DNA of 64,000 nt from contig JANRIX010000059.1 in the NCBI GenBank assembly GCA_033764435.1, positions 186,001-250,000 of the forward strand, given 5' to 3'. Below, piece after piece: positions 1-8,021 of this stretch. This stretch comes from JAEUMY01 sp033764435. Its GTDB lineage: Bacteria; Pseudomonadota; Gammaproteobacteria; Burkholderiales; Usitatibacteraceae. The position numbers and the translations under genes are program-made. The notes under the pieces are model-generated. The model saw nothing but the letters and a program-made list of their open reading frames with translations. It was not told the DNA's origin and ran no database searches. Within the stretch, counting starts at the first letter, position 1, and each line of letters begins with the position of its first letter.

Positions 1-1114
1 CCACGAAATCAACGGCCCGGTCGGCGCGTTCGGTGATGTCACCAAGGCTTACGACTCGGCGGCAGGCGGCGGCACCGTCACGCTGGAAGTCACCGCGCGT
101 GGCGAGGTGGTGTCGTCACGCATGAGCCTCAATGGCACGCAGATGAATTGCGCGGGCGGGGTGATGCCGTGGGGTGCCTGGCTCACGGGCGAGGAAACGG
201 TGAATGGTCCCGATGTCGGCAACGATTACACCAAGGCCGACAACAGCAAGCTGACCCAGAAGCACGGCTACCTCTTCGAAGTGCCGCTGAACGGCGCGCC
301 GTCCGGCCCGATTCGCGCGGCCGGTCGCTTTGCGCATGAGGCAGCCGTGTTTGATCCGGTGAATGAAGTGATCTACATGACCGAGGACAACTTCAATTTC
401 GCGTCGGGCTTCTATCGCTATCTGCCGCCGACCAAGCCGACCAAGAATGGCAAATTGGCCGACGGCGGCAAGCTGCAGATGCTCGCCATCCGCGGCCAGC
501 CGAACAAGAATCTGGCCCTCGGCCAGCCGAAGAACGCCACATTTGCCGTGACCTGGGTTGACATCGACGTACCCGATCCGACCTTCGCCGCGGGCACTTC
601 CAACGACATCGCCATCCAGCATGTCGGGGCACAGGGCCGCTGGAAAGGTGCGGCCTGGTTCTCCCGCCTGGAAGGTGCGGTGTATCACGCGGGCTCGGTG
701 TACTTCGTGTCCACGCAAGGCGGCGCCACGCCGAAAGAAGGGCCGTCCGCCGAGGGCGGCTTCGGCAAGGGGCGGGGGCAGGTCTGGCAGTACCACATCG
801 CCAAGCAGACCCTCAAGCTGGTGTACGAGTCGTCATCGGAAGCTTTGCTCGACATGCCGGACAACATTGCCGTGAGTCCGCGCGGTTCGTTGATCCTCTG
901 CGAGGACGGCTCCGGCGAAAACTTCCTCCGCGCGCTCACGCCGCGTGCGGGTCTGGTCGACATTGCCCGCCTCGCACCGGTCGCGGGCGATGCCGGTGCA
1001 GAATTTGCCGGCGCGACATTCTCGCCGGATGGCAACACCCTGTTCGTGAACGTGCAGTCGCGCCAAGGGCGGTCGTTCGCCATCTGGGGGCCGTGGCGGA
1101 CGGGCGGGGTCTGA
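1..1114 (+). CDS. PhoX-type (DUF839) phosphatase, 5' end outside the window
   Basis: The reading frame is open from the left edge to TGA at 1112-1114, so the N-terminus is missing; about 370 residues remain. The segment around 125-230 reads ...MNCAGGVMPWGAWLTGEET..., followed by GYLFEVPL and GRFAHEAAVFDP and then YMTEDN. These are conserved stretches of the PhoX/DUF839 family, six-bladed propeller enzymes that are usually Tat-exported and hydrolyse phosphate monoesters with calcium and iron cofactors. The Glu pair in TGEET and the EDN segment fit family metal-ligand regions. The end (FSPDGNTLFVNVQSRQGRSFAIWGPW) is also typical. The family call is firm; substrate is not known. Confidence 0.85.
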   Translation, partial: HEINGPVGAFGDVTKAYDSAAGGGTVTLEVTARGEVVSSRMSLNGTQMNCAGGVMPWGAWLTGEETVNGPDVGNDYTKADNSKLTQKHGYLFEVPLNGAPSGPIRAAGRFAHEAAVFDPVNEVIYMTEDNFNFASGFYRYLPPTKPTKNGKLADGGKLQMLAIRGQPNKNLALGQPKNATFAVTWVDIDVPDPTFAAGTSNDIAIQHVGAQGRWKGAAWFSRLEGAVYHAGSVYFVSTQGGATPKEGPSAEGGFGKGRGQVWQYHIAKQTLKLVYESSSEALLDMPDNIAVSPRGSLILCEDGSGENFLRALTPRAGLVDIARLAPVAGDAGAEFAGATFSPDGNTLFVNVQSRQGRSFAIWGPWRTGGV

Positions 1115-1358
1115 CAGCTTCTCAAGCATGGTCATGGCCGCCCGCCAAAGCTGGGCCGATTTCGCGCGCCGCCGGCAACCCGGCGATCCACGGGAAATAG
1201 CCTGAGGCGCCCTGCTGCCGTTGCTCCGCCGACCTCGGTCACAGCCTTCCCAACCCGGTTCGACATCCGGGAGGACCCAGGTCTTGTGGCCGACATCTGG
1301 ACGAGCTCGACGGCGGGGCGCATGCTGCGAATATTCGCCATCCCGTACGGTGACCATT
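1115..1358. other. Intergenic region with a palindromic repeat
   Basis: There is no convincing gene between the PhoX stop and the next start. The only structured element is one copy of the 12-base palindrome at 1327-1338, 20 bases before the GTG start at 1359. Confidence 0.5.
1327..1338. repeat. Dispersed palindrome GCGAATATTCGC, copy 1
   Basis: Exact 12-base palindrome, 20 bases upstream of the GTG start at 1359. Confidence 0.9.
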
Positions 1359-2105
1359 GTGCGTCCTGAAATCTTTCGGTCAATCCTGCTCGCTGTGGGA
1401 CTCCTGACCACGGCCACTCCAACGCTCTCCGCCGCGCCCGCCCGTGCAGCCACGACGGCACTCATCCCCGGCAGCTACCTGACCGAGCGCGGGTGGGGGC
1501 AGATGGATATCTGGCGCGACAAGTCGGGCGTACTCAAGTTTTCCCTCGAGGCCATCGGCGCCAATGTGCACGTGTGCACCCTGGAAGGCAGCATCGATGG
1601 CATGCGTGCGAAGCTTGAAGGGCTGGGACCGAACGACCCGTGCGAAGTCGAGTTCAAGCCGTTCAACGGCGGCGTGCTTGTGGACGGCACACCGGGCTGC
1701 CGCGCCTATTGCGGCGCGCGCGCGGGATTCGAGGGGCCGTATCTGCGTCCGCCCGCCGCCTGCACGCCGGCTGCACAGGCGCGAACACGGCGCGCGTTCA
1801 AGGCTCACTATGACGCGAAACGCTTCGCCGAGGCGCGGGCCACACTTGAGCCGCTCCTCAAGACCTGTGCGGAGTGGTGGCCCAGCAACATGGATGGGGA
1901 CATCCGCAACGATCTGGCCGTCACCCTGCACAAGTTGGGCGATCTCGCCGGCTGCCGCGCGCTGCTGAAGGACTATGCGGAGGATGCGGCGCTGAGCGAT
2001 GAGGAGATTCGTGGGGGCTACCCGCCCAGCGACGCGGAAAACTATCTGAATGTGCTGCGCAAGGTGCGTACCAACCTCAAGTTGTGCCGCGAAATGAAGC
2101 GCTGA
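1359..2105 (+). CDS. Secreted hypothetical protein
   Basis: I do not recognise the family. GTG at 1359 is chosen because it is followed directly by a signal peptide (RPEIFRSILLAVGLLTTATPTLSAAPARA). Longer versions of the frame would translate through the palindrome and lack a signal. The mature protein has about 220 residues. Its first half is a Cys-containing domain (HVCTLEGS, DPCEVEFKPF, CRAYCGARAGFEGPY). Its second half is helical and TPR-like (ARTRRAFKAHYDAKRFAEARATLEPLLKTC...LAVTLHKLGDLAGCRALL). It is probably periplasmic, with possible disulfides. No ribosome binding site is strong, so the exact start is uncertain. Confidence 0.65.
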   Translation: MRPEIFRSILLAVGLLTTATPTLSAAPARAATTALIPGSYLTERGWGQMDIWRDKSGVLKFSLEAIGANVHVCTLEGSIDGMRAKLEGLGPNDPCEVEFKPFNGGVLVDGTPGCRAYCGARAGFEGPYLRPPAACTPAAQARTRRAFKAHYDAKRFAEARATLEPLLKTCAEWWPSNMDGDIRNDLAVTLHKLGDLAGCRALLKDYAEDAALSDEEIRGGYPPSDAENYLNVLRKVRTNLKLCREMKR

Positions 2106-2119
2106 GTCCGGCGCAGTTT

Positions 2120-2131
2120 GCGAATATTCGC
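2120..2131. repeat. Dispersed palindrome GCGAATATTCGC, copy 2
   Basis: Exact copy, 15 bases after the stop at 2105. It pairs with copy 3 only 14 bases further on. Confidence 0.9.
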
Positions 2132-2144
2132 GATCGCCCGGCAT

Positions 2145-2156
2145 GCGAATATTCGC
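2145..2156. repeat. Dispersed palindrome GCGAATATTCGC, copy 3
   Basis: Exact copy. The symmetry extends to 16 bases (ATGCGAATATTCGCAT, 2143-2158). It lies 29 bases upstream of the amidase start. Confidence 0.9.
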
Positions 2157-2184
2157 ATTCCACGAACACTTCGAATCTTTGTCC

Positions 2185-3516
2185 ATGCGCACGCTGCAAA
2201 CCCTTCATGCTGACCTGATTGCCGGTCGGCTGACTGCCACCGCACTCGTTCGCGATTGCCTCGACCGCATCGCCGACCCGGTCGGCGAAGGCGCGCACGC
2301 CTTCCTTCGCGTCAATGCCGATGCTGCGCTGAAGCAGGCGGCGTCGGTTGATCTGAACCACGGCCCGCTCGCCGGCATCCCGATCTCGATCAAGGACTTG
2401 TTCGATGTCGCGGGCGAAGTCACCGCTGCCGGTTCACGCCTGCTCGCGAACGACCCGCCCGCGACGCGCGACGCACCGGCCATGGCGCGCCTGCGCGCGG
2501 CGGGGGCCATCTTCATCGGCCGCACCAACATGACCGAGTTCGCCTATGGCGGCCACGGCATCAACGCGCATTTCGGCACGCCGCTGAATCCGTGGGACCG
2601 CAAGACCGGCCGCACGCCGGGCGGCTCCACCTCCGGCGGCGCGGTGAGTGTCACCGACGGCATGGCCGTCGCCACCATCGGCTCGGACACGGGCGGCTCG
2701 GTGCGCATCCCCGCCGCGCTCTGCGGCATCACCGGGTTCAAGCCCACTCAGGCGCGCGTGCCGCTGGAAGGCGTGTTCCCGCTGTCGTTCACCCGCGATT
2801 CCGTCGGGCCGCTGGCGCCCAGCGTGGCGTGCTGCGTGACGCTGGATCGCATCATGGCGGGCGAGTCGCTGGACGATTTGCCGCTGCCTCCGAATATTCG
2901 CGATCTCAAGTTCGGCGTCGCCACGGACATCCTGCTGGACGGCATGGACGCGACCGTGGCCGCCGCGTTCGAGCGCAGCCTGTCGCGGCTCTCCGCGGCG
3001 GGGGCAAGCGTCACCGAGTTCCGCTTTCCCGAGCTGATCGGAGAGGCGCAGGGCAGCGTGAAGGCCAACTTCTCCGCCGTGGAGGCGTATGCGCTGCATC
3101 GCGAACGCCTGACGCATCACTACGACGCGTTCGATCCCATGGTCGCGAAGCGCCTCATGTTCGGCGCCAACATGCTGGCCGCCGATTATGTGGACCTCGT
3201 TCACCTGCGCAATCGCCTCATCGCATCGTCCGCGCTGACCACGGCGCCATTCGATGCGGTGCTCTCGCCCACCGTTCCTGTCGTGGCGCCATCGCTTGCC
3301 GAGTTCCGCGCGAGCGAAGCCGAGTTCTTCCGGCTCAATGGCCTGCTGCTGCGCAACTGCGCGCCGTTCAATGTGCTGGATCGGCCGGTGTTCTCGCTGC
3401 CGTGTCATCGGCCGGGCGATGCGCCGGTGGGGCTGCAGGTGATTGGCCCGCGCGGGGGTGATGCGCGGCTGGCGAAGGTCGCGCTGGCGATCGAGGCGGT
3501 GCTGGCGCAGCGTTGA
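2185..3516 (+). CDS. Amidase, amidase-signature (AS) family
   Basis: Hydrolyses an amide bond by the Ser-cisSer-Lys mechanism. The triad is visible: K70 in PISIKDLF, cis-Ser in the GGSTSGG loop (148-150) and nucleophile S172 in GSDTGGSVR. At 443 residues the length fits the family. ATG 2185 (MRTLQTLHADL) is preferred over the in-frame ATG at 2143, which lies in the palindrome and adds an unnatural MRIFAFHEHF extension. There is no signal peptide, so it is cytoplasmic. A one-mismatch palindrome copy inside the gene reads PNIR. The substrate cannot be told; GatA is unlikely because no gatB or gatC is nearby. Confidence 0.88.
   Translation: MRTLQTLHADLIAGRLTATALVRDCLDRIADPVGEGAHAFLRVNADAALKQAASVDLNHGPLAGIPISIKDLFDVAGEVTAAGSRLLANDPPATRDAPAMARLRAAGAIFIGRTNMTEFAYGGHGINAHFGTPLNPWDRKTGRTPGGSTSGGAVSVTDGMAVATIGSDTGGSVRIPAALCGITGFKPTQARVPLEGVFPLSFTRDSVGPLAPSVACCVTLDRIMAGESLDDLPLPPNIRDLKFGVATDILLDGMDATVAAAFERSLSRLSAAGASVTEFRFPELIGEAQGSVKANFSAVEAYALHRERLTHHYDAFDPMVAKRLMFGANMLAADYVDLVHLRNRLIASSALTTAPFDAVLSPTVPVVAPSLAEFRASEAEFFRLNGLLLRNCAPFNVLDRPVFSLPCHRPGDAPVGLQVIGPRGGDARLAKVALAIEAVLAQR
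2890..2901. repeat. Dispersed palindrome, one mismatch (in amidase gene)
   Basis: CCGAATATTCGC, the first base changed from G to C. It is read in frame as Pro-Asn-Ile-Arg. Confidence 0.7.
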
Positions 3517-3546
3517 CGTCAGGGCATGACAGCGAAGGGAGCTGCG

Positions 3547-4527
3547 ATGATTGTTCCAGACCATTGGGCGGAAGCCCGCAGGCAACAGCGTGTCGGGCGG
3601 AAGCGGGTCACGGTCCGGCGATATGGTTGGTCGACAACCAGTCAATCAGATGCCGCCGCGATGGCCGAGTCCCGGGCCGACGAAGCGCTCAAGCGCATCG
3701 CATCCGGCGAGAAGCTGCTCCGGCGCGAGCCCAAAGTCGCATACAACGGCGCGGAAGGTGTCCCGATTCGCGAGGAGGTGTTGTCGCGACACGGCGAGGA
3801 GGTGATATCGCGCAACGCCTATGGTGCGCATTGCCTCAATTCACCGCGGTTGCTGATTGCGGACGTCGACTACGACAATCCCGACAGTCCGCGCGAATTC
3901 TGGACCGTGTGGGCGGTGGTCGTGGTCGCTGCGATTGTTGCCGGCGCATGGTTTGCCAGCGTGAAGTGGGCGCTCATCGCGGCGTTTGCTTCACTCACCC
4001 TGGGCTTTCCGCTACTCAGCCTGCTGAGGTGGGTCCTGACCGCCGCACGCGGCGGGAAGGCGGTCGTTGCGCGCAAACGACTCACAGATTTCCTCGCAAC
4101 GCATGCCGATTGGAATGTTCGCGTCTATCAGACGCCGGCCGGCCTGCGCCTCATCGCCACGCACCGCGCGTTCGACCCGCTCGAAGCGGAAGTTCATGCT
4201 TTCTTCAGTGCTGTTGGCGCAGATTCCTTGTACGTGCGCATGTGCAAGAACCAGCGCTGCTTTCGTGCCCGGCTCACCGCCAAGCCGTGGCGCATCGGCA
4301 TCGGCGACCACATGCGTCCGCGTCCAGGCGTATGGCCTGTGGGCGATGACAAGCGTGCGCGCCGTGACGCCTGGATCGCCGGTTACGAATCCCTGGCAGG
4401 GGGCTTCGCTGCGTGCCGGTATCTGGAGTCCCTGGGTTCGGGTCGCAGCGCGAGCGAACTCGCCCCGGTTGTCGAGCTGCATGACAACGCATGTCGCGCC
4501 AGGCTGCCGGGCCTCAAGTTGGCATAG
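3547..4527 (+). CDS. Membrane hypothetical protein with a DxD motif
   Basis: A 326-residue protein. ATG 3547 is preferred over the in-frame ATG at 3526 because GAAGGGAG sits 6-7 bases upstream. The N-terminal third is charged and soluble, ending in LNSPRLLIADVDYDNP. Two close membrane segments follow (FWTVWAVVVVAAIVAGAWFA and WALIAAFASLTLGFPLLSLL), then a soluble C-terminal domain with WNVRVYQTPAGLRLIATHRAFDP and RMCKNQRCFRARLTAKPWRIG. I do not recognise a named family. The DxD plus TPxGLRL arrangement faintly recalls primase-polymerase (AEP) motifs, which is speculation. Confidence 0.7.
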   Translation: MIVPDHWAEARRQQRVGRKRVTVRRYGWSTTSQSDAAAMAESRADEALKRIASGEKLLRREPKVAYNGAEGVPIREEVLSRHGEEVISRNAYGAHCLNSPRLLIADVDYDNPDSPREFWTVWAVVVVAAIVAGAWFASVKWALIAAFASLTLGFPLLSLLRWVLTAARGGKAVVARKRLTDFLATHADWNVRVYQTPAGLRLIATHRAFDPLEAEVHAFFSAVGADSLYVRMCKNQRCFRARLTAKPWRIGIGDHMRPRPGVWPVGDDKRARRDAWIAGYESLAGGFAACRYLESLGSGRSASELAPVVELHDNACRARLPGLKLA

Positions 4528-4541
4528 CGTGGCCGGTTGCT

Positions 4542-4553
4542 GCGAATATTCGC
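4542..4553. repeat. Dispersed palindrome GCGAATATTCGC, copy 4
   Basis: Exact copy. Symmetry extends to 18 bases (GCTGCGAATATTCGCAGC, 4539-4556). It sits in the 39-base gap between two convergent genes. Confidence 0.9.
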
Positions 4554-4566
4554 AGCGAACCCACCT

Positions 4567-5751
4567 TCAGCTCCGCAACAGACGCTCCAGCGGCTTCACC
4601 GCACGCGAGTCCGGAAACAGCTTGGTTTCGACATCGCTCTCGGCCATGCCGAGATGGCCGATGAGCACGCCCTTGAACAGCGCACGCATGTCCGTGGTGG
4701 GCATGAGATCGCGGCGTTCATGGAGCGCGCTGTCGGCGAGGCCCGGCCAGTCGGCAATGACACGTCCGCCATTGACCGCGCCGCCTGCCAGAAATGCGGC
4801 GGATGCCGTCCCGTGATCGGTGCCGCCCGATCCATTGGGCGCCACGGTGCGGCCGAACTCGGTGACGATGGCGACTACGGTGTGCGCCCACGCCGGTCCG
4901 AGCGCTGACTTGAGCGCAGCCAACGCGGCGTCGAGCTGGCGGAAGTTGCGCGTGAGCGCGGCATACTCGCCGGTCTGAGTCGTGTGGCTGTCCCAGCCGC
5001 CAAAGTCGATGGTGGCGATACGCGGGCCGTCGGCCTTGGCGAGGAAGGTGCCGGCGGCGCGTGCCAGCGCCACGGCCTGCCCGGCGCCTTGCGCGCCCAT
5101 GGTGTCTCCGGCCACCTGCGCATTGGCCTCGCGCGCGCGCTTCAGTGCGGACTCCAGCAGCGGATCACCCTGGTACATGCGGGTGAGCCGGTCCAGCGTG
5201 TCGGCACTGGGCGCGGGCAGGACGGAAGGCGACCAGGCGTTGACTGCGTGCGGTCCGCGCGCCACCAGCGGCACGGTTGTCCCCAAGGCGATGGCTTCGA
5301 TTCCCTTGCGTGAGCCAAGCGCGTGGTTGAGCCAGCCGCTGTCGCGACCCTGCGCCCTGGCCGTGCCGTTCTCCAGCAGATCCTGCGCGTCGAAGTGGGA
5401 GCGTTCGCGGTAGGGCGTGGCGATGGCATGCACCACGAGCAGCTCCTTTGCTTCGTACATCCTGTGCATGCCGGGCAGCAGCGGGTTGAGCGCGAACATG
5501 CCGTCGAGTTTGAGCGCGCCCTTCTCCGCACCGGGGGGGTGACCCGCGAGCGCGCCGCGTTTCGCGGCGAACTGCGGATCGCCATGCGCCGGCACGGCGG
5601 CGAGTCCATCCATGCCACCGCGCAGGAAAACGAAGACGAAGCGCTTGTCGCCGGCAGCAGGGGCGGCCAGGCCGAGGCCGGGCAGTCCGCCAAAGGTCAG
5701 GCCCAGTGCGGAGAGGCCGAAGGTTCTGATCACATCGCGTCGGGTGGTCAT
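4567..5751 (-). CDS. DUF1501 family protein, Tat-exported
   Basis: A 394-residue sulfatase-fold-like DUF1501 protein. The start MTTRRDVIRTFGLSALGLTFGG has a twin-arginine signal, and GAGGTGAGC precedes the ATG. Family landmarks are RFVFVFLRGGMDGLAAVPAHGDP, FALNPLLPGMHRMYEAKELLVVHAIATPYRERSHFDAQDLLENG, FGGWDSHTTQ and TEFGRTVAPNGSGGTDHGTA, which supply the likely metal ligands. It is encoded 2 bases downstream of the DUF1800 gene and almost certainly co-transcribed with it. The pair is common in proteobacteria; the biochemical role is unknown. Confidence 0.92.
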   Translation of the reverse strand: MTTRRDVIRTFGLSALGLTFGGLPGLGLAAPAAGDKRFVFVFLRGGMDGLAAVPAHGDPQFAAKRGALAGHPPGAEKGALKLDGMFALNPLLPGMHRMYEAKELLVVHAIATPYRERSHFDAQDLLENGTARAQGRDSGWLNHALGSRKGIEAIALGTTVPLVARGPHAVNAWSPSVLPAPSADTLDRLTRMYQGDPLLESALKRAREANAQVAGDTMGAQGAGQAVALARAAGTFLAKADGPRIATIDFGGWDSHTTQTGEYAALTRNFRQLDAALAALKSALGPAWAHTVVAIVTEFGRTVAPNGSGGTDHGTASAAFLAGGAVNGGRVIADWPGLADSALHERRDLMPTTDMRALFKGVLIGHLGMAESDVETKLFPDSRAVKPLERLLRS

Positions 5752-5753
5752 GC

Positions 5754-7181
5754 TCACCTCCGTTGGAATTCGGGACTGGCCAGCCAAAGGGCCAGCGCTT
5801 GCTCGCGGCTCTCGGCTCGGGCGAGAGTTTGGCGCGTGATGTCGCCCAGCGCAGCGCCATAGGTGGACTCGGCGAGTGCCACGATATCGATGCCATTGCC
5901 GTACCGCTGGGCCATGGCGTTCGCCCACTCGATGCGCTTCCACAAACCATCCGGTCCGAGCCAGGCATCGGCCGCGTCCGGCCAGCCCTTGGGCGAAGGC
6001 GCGCTGAATGCCGATTGCCCCATCGTACCCAGCGCCTTGATCGCGGATTCGTAGGGCAGCGTGCGCGCTCTGGCTCCGACGGTGCGCAACGTTGAGACAA
6101 CCAACTCGTTGGGCTGCTTCACCTTCGCCAGCGGCAGGTGCCACGCTTCCGGGCTGTCGATGAGCGCGGCGTAGACGCGCGCAAGATCGCCATCGGATTC
6201 GCGATACGTCTTCGCGAGACGCTCCACGGCGGCGGGTGGCGGGATGTCGGCAATGAAATGCCGCGCGAGTTTGGTGGCGATGAAGTTGGCGGTGGAAGGA
6301 TGCGCCGCGAGATCGCGCAGGATGGACTCGGCCTGCTTTTCGCCTGCGTCGGCATAGGTCTTTCCCAGCAGCGTCTTCGCGCCACTTTCGTGGTGCTTGG
6401 CGTCGAAGCGCGTGCCGGTGTCGAGGAGACCACCGACTGTCCATCCCGTGAGCGCGCGGGCGAAGGTGGTGACGTCACTCTGCGTGTAGCCGCCATCCAC
6501 GCCCAGCGTGTGCAGCTCCAGGATTTCGCGCGCGAGATTCTCGTTGAGCCCGGTCGGGCGCGGCAGATTGGCGCGCGCCGCGAGTCCGGTCGCGGGCCGC
6601 GCGGTGCCGGGCGCGATGGACATGTTGTTGTCCAGGTAGAGGATCATCGTCGGATGCAAGGCCGCCGCGAGCAGCATGTCGACGAACTTGCCGGTGACAT
6701 GCGGGCGGATGGCCTCCCGCTCGAACGCGCCCACGACACCGGCGACGGTGGGTTTGGTCGTCGACACGGTGAAATGGTTGGACCAGAACCACACCAGCCG
6801 CTCGTGAAAGGGAGACGTGCTTTCGACGGCGGAGGCCAGTCGCGCGCCGTACTCTTTGCCGAGAATGGGGCCGAAATGTTCGCGGAAGAGTCCTTCCACA
6901 CCCTTGGCCGCGCTGCCTCCTTCGGCGCCAGCCTTCATGGCGTCATTGCCGCCTGCGCGGCCGATGCCTACCTTGGCAACGAATCTCCGAAACTCTTTCA
7001 GCCCCGATGACGAAGCCGGCAGGGCCGCGAGGCCAGGGTGCAGCTTCTGCGGCTTCAACTGGCTCATCAGCCAGCCCCTGGCGTCCCGCGAGGCATCGGC
7101 GACGTCACCATTGGTGCCGCCAGTGTTGATCGATCCGCCCAGACCAAAGCGGTTGACGGCGATGAGGGTCTCAAGTTTCAT
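5754..7181 (-). CDS. DUF1800 family protein
   Basis: A 475-residue DUF1800 protein. The family core is easy to see: FGPILGKEYGARLASAVESTSPFHERLVWFWSNHFTVS, MLLAAALHPTMILYLDNNMS, GLNENLAREILELHTLGVDGGYTQSDVTTFARALTGWTV, and FIATKLARHFIADIPPPAAVERLA. The start MKLETLIAVNRFG at 7181 is the family-like N-terminus; the in-frame extension to 7262 looks non-coding. It is first gene of the DUF1800-DUF1501 operon. Members are thought to act with the DUF1501 partner in the cell envelope, but no reaction is established. Confidence 0.9.
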   Translation of the reverse strand: MKLETLIAVNRFGLGGSINTGGTNGDVADASRDARGWLMSQLKPQKLHPGLAALPASSSGLKEFRRFVAKVGIGRAGGNDAMKAGAEGGSAAKGVEGLFREHFGPILGKEYGARLASAVESTSPFHERLVWFWSNHFTVSTTKPTVAGVVGAFEREAIRPHVTGKFVDMLLAAALHPTMILYLDNNMSIAPGTARPATGLAARANLPRPTGLNENLAREILELHTLGVDGGYTQSDVTTFARALTGWTVGGLLDTGTRFDAKHHESGAKTLLGKTYADAGEKQAESILRDLAAHPSTANFIATKLARHFIADIPPPAAVERLAKTYRESDGDLARVYAALIDSPEAWHLPLAKVKQPNELVVSTLRTVGARARTLPYESAIKALGTMGQSAFSAPSPKGWPDAADAWLGPDGLWKRIEWANAMAQRYGNGIDIVALAESTYGAALGDITRQTLARAESREQALALWLASPEFQRR

Positions 7182-7393
7182 GATGCGCTCCCGGCAGGCC
7201 TTGCCGCGCGGCTCGCGCACGGCACGACGAAGTGATACGACCTCATTAAACCGCAACTCCACATTGTCGTGGGGGCCGGGATTGTTACCAGTTGTGCGAC
7301 CGGCGGAACCGGCGCAGCGCGGCAGCCGCCAGTTCGCGCGTCAAGCCGGTCACAGATTGAAACGAGTGGCGAGGTCTTGGGCATACTGTCGCC
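7182..7393. promoter_or_regulatory. Divergent intergenic region with a possible leaderless promoter
   Basis: This separates the DUF1800 operon from the flavin reductase gene. TTGAAA (7357-7362) and CATACT (7382-7387) could be -35 and -10 boxes with a long 19-base spacer. The -10 ends only 6 bases before the ATG at 7394, which would make the transcript leaderless. Confidence 0.35.
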
Positions 7394-7984
7394 ATGAACG
7401 CTTCCACCGCCCCCGTTGACCTGGCCAAGGCCGCGCGCCTGATCAACCACGGACCGACCGTGCTGGTCTCTGCCCACCACGCCGGCACGGACAACGTCAT
7501 GGCCGCAGCCTGGTGCTGCGGGCTGGACTTCACGCCGCCCAAGCTCACCGTCGTGCTCGACAAGAGCACGATGACTCGCCAACTGGTGGAGCAAACCGGC
7601 GTGTTCGGCATCCAGGGGCCGACGGTCGCGCAGCTGCAACTGACGCAGCAGCTGGGCACGCTGTCCCGCCGCACAACACCGGACAAGAACGAACGCACCG
7701 GCGTAGAGCTGTTCCGTTTTCCGGGGCACGACATGCCGTTCGTCAAAGGCTGCGCCGCGTGGATGGCGTGCAAGCTGCTCCCTGAGCCGCGCAACCAGCA
7801 GGTCTACGATCTCTTCATCGGCGAGATCGTCGCGGCCTGGGCGGACTCACGCGTCTTCAGCAACGGGCGCTGGCATTTCGAGGATGCCGACCCGTCACTA
7901 CGCAGCATTCATCACGTCGCGGGCGGGCACTTTTTTGCGATTGGCGAGGCGATGAGTGCTTCATCGGTAAAGCCATCTGCCTGA
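7394..7984 (+). CDS. Flavin reductase-like, FMN-binding protein
   Basis: A 196-residue flavoprotein of the flavin-reductase-like (DIM6/NTAB) family. Typical features are GPTVLVSAHHAGTDNVMAAAWCCGLDFTPPKLTVVLDKSTMTRQLVEQTGVFGI near the N-terminus and FVKGCAAWMACKLLPEP plus YDLFIGEIVAAW in the middle. These enzymes bind FMN and are either reductase partners of monooxygenases or stand-alone reductases. There is no oxygenase next door, so its partner is unknown. It is cytoplasmic and lies alone, convergent with the serine hydrolase gene. Confidence 0.85.
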   Translation: MNASTAPVDLAKAARLINHGPTVLVSAHHAGTDNVMAAAWCCGLDFTPPKLTVVLDKSTMTRQLVEQTGVFGIQGPTVAQLQLTQQLGTLSRRTTPDKNERTGVELFRFPGHDMPFVKGCAAWMACKLLPEPRNQQVYDLFIGEIVAAWADSRVFSNGRWHFEDADPSLRSIHHVAGGHFFAIGEAMSASSVKPSA

Positions 7985-8003
7985 GCGCAAACGGCACGCA
8001 CTT

Positions 8004-8015
8004 GCGAATATTCGC
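8004..8015. repeat. Dispersed palindrome GCGAATATTCGC, copy 5
   Basis: Exact copy. Symmetry extends to 18 bases (CTTGCGAATATTCGCAAG, 8001-8018). It sits in the 37-base gap between two convergent genes. Confidence 0.9.
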
Positions 8016-8021
8016 AAGCGC

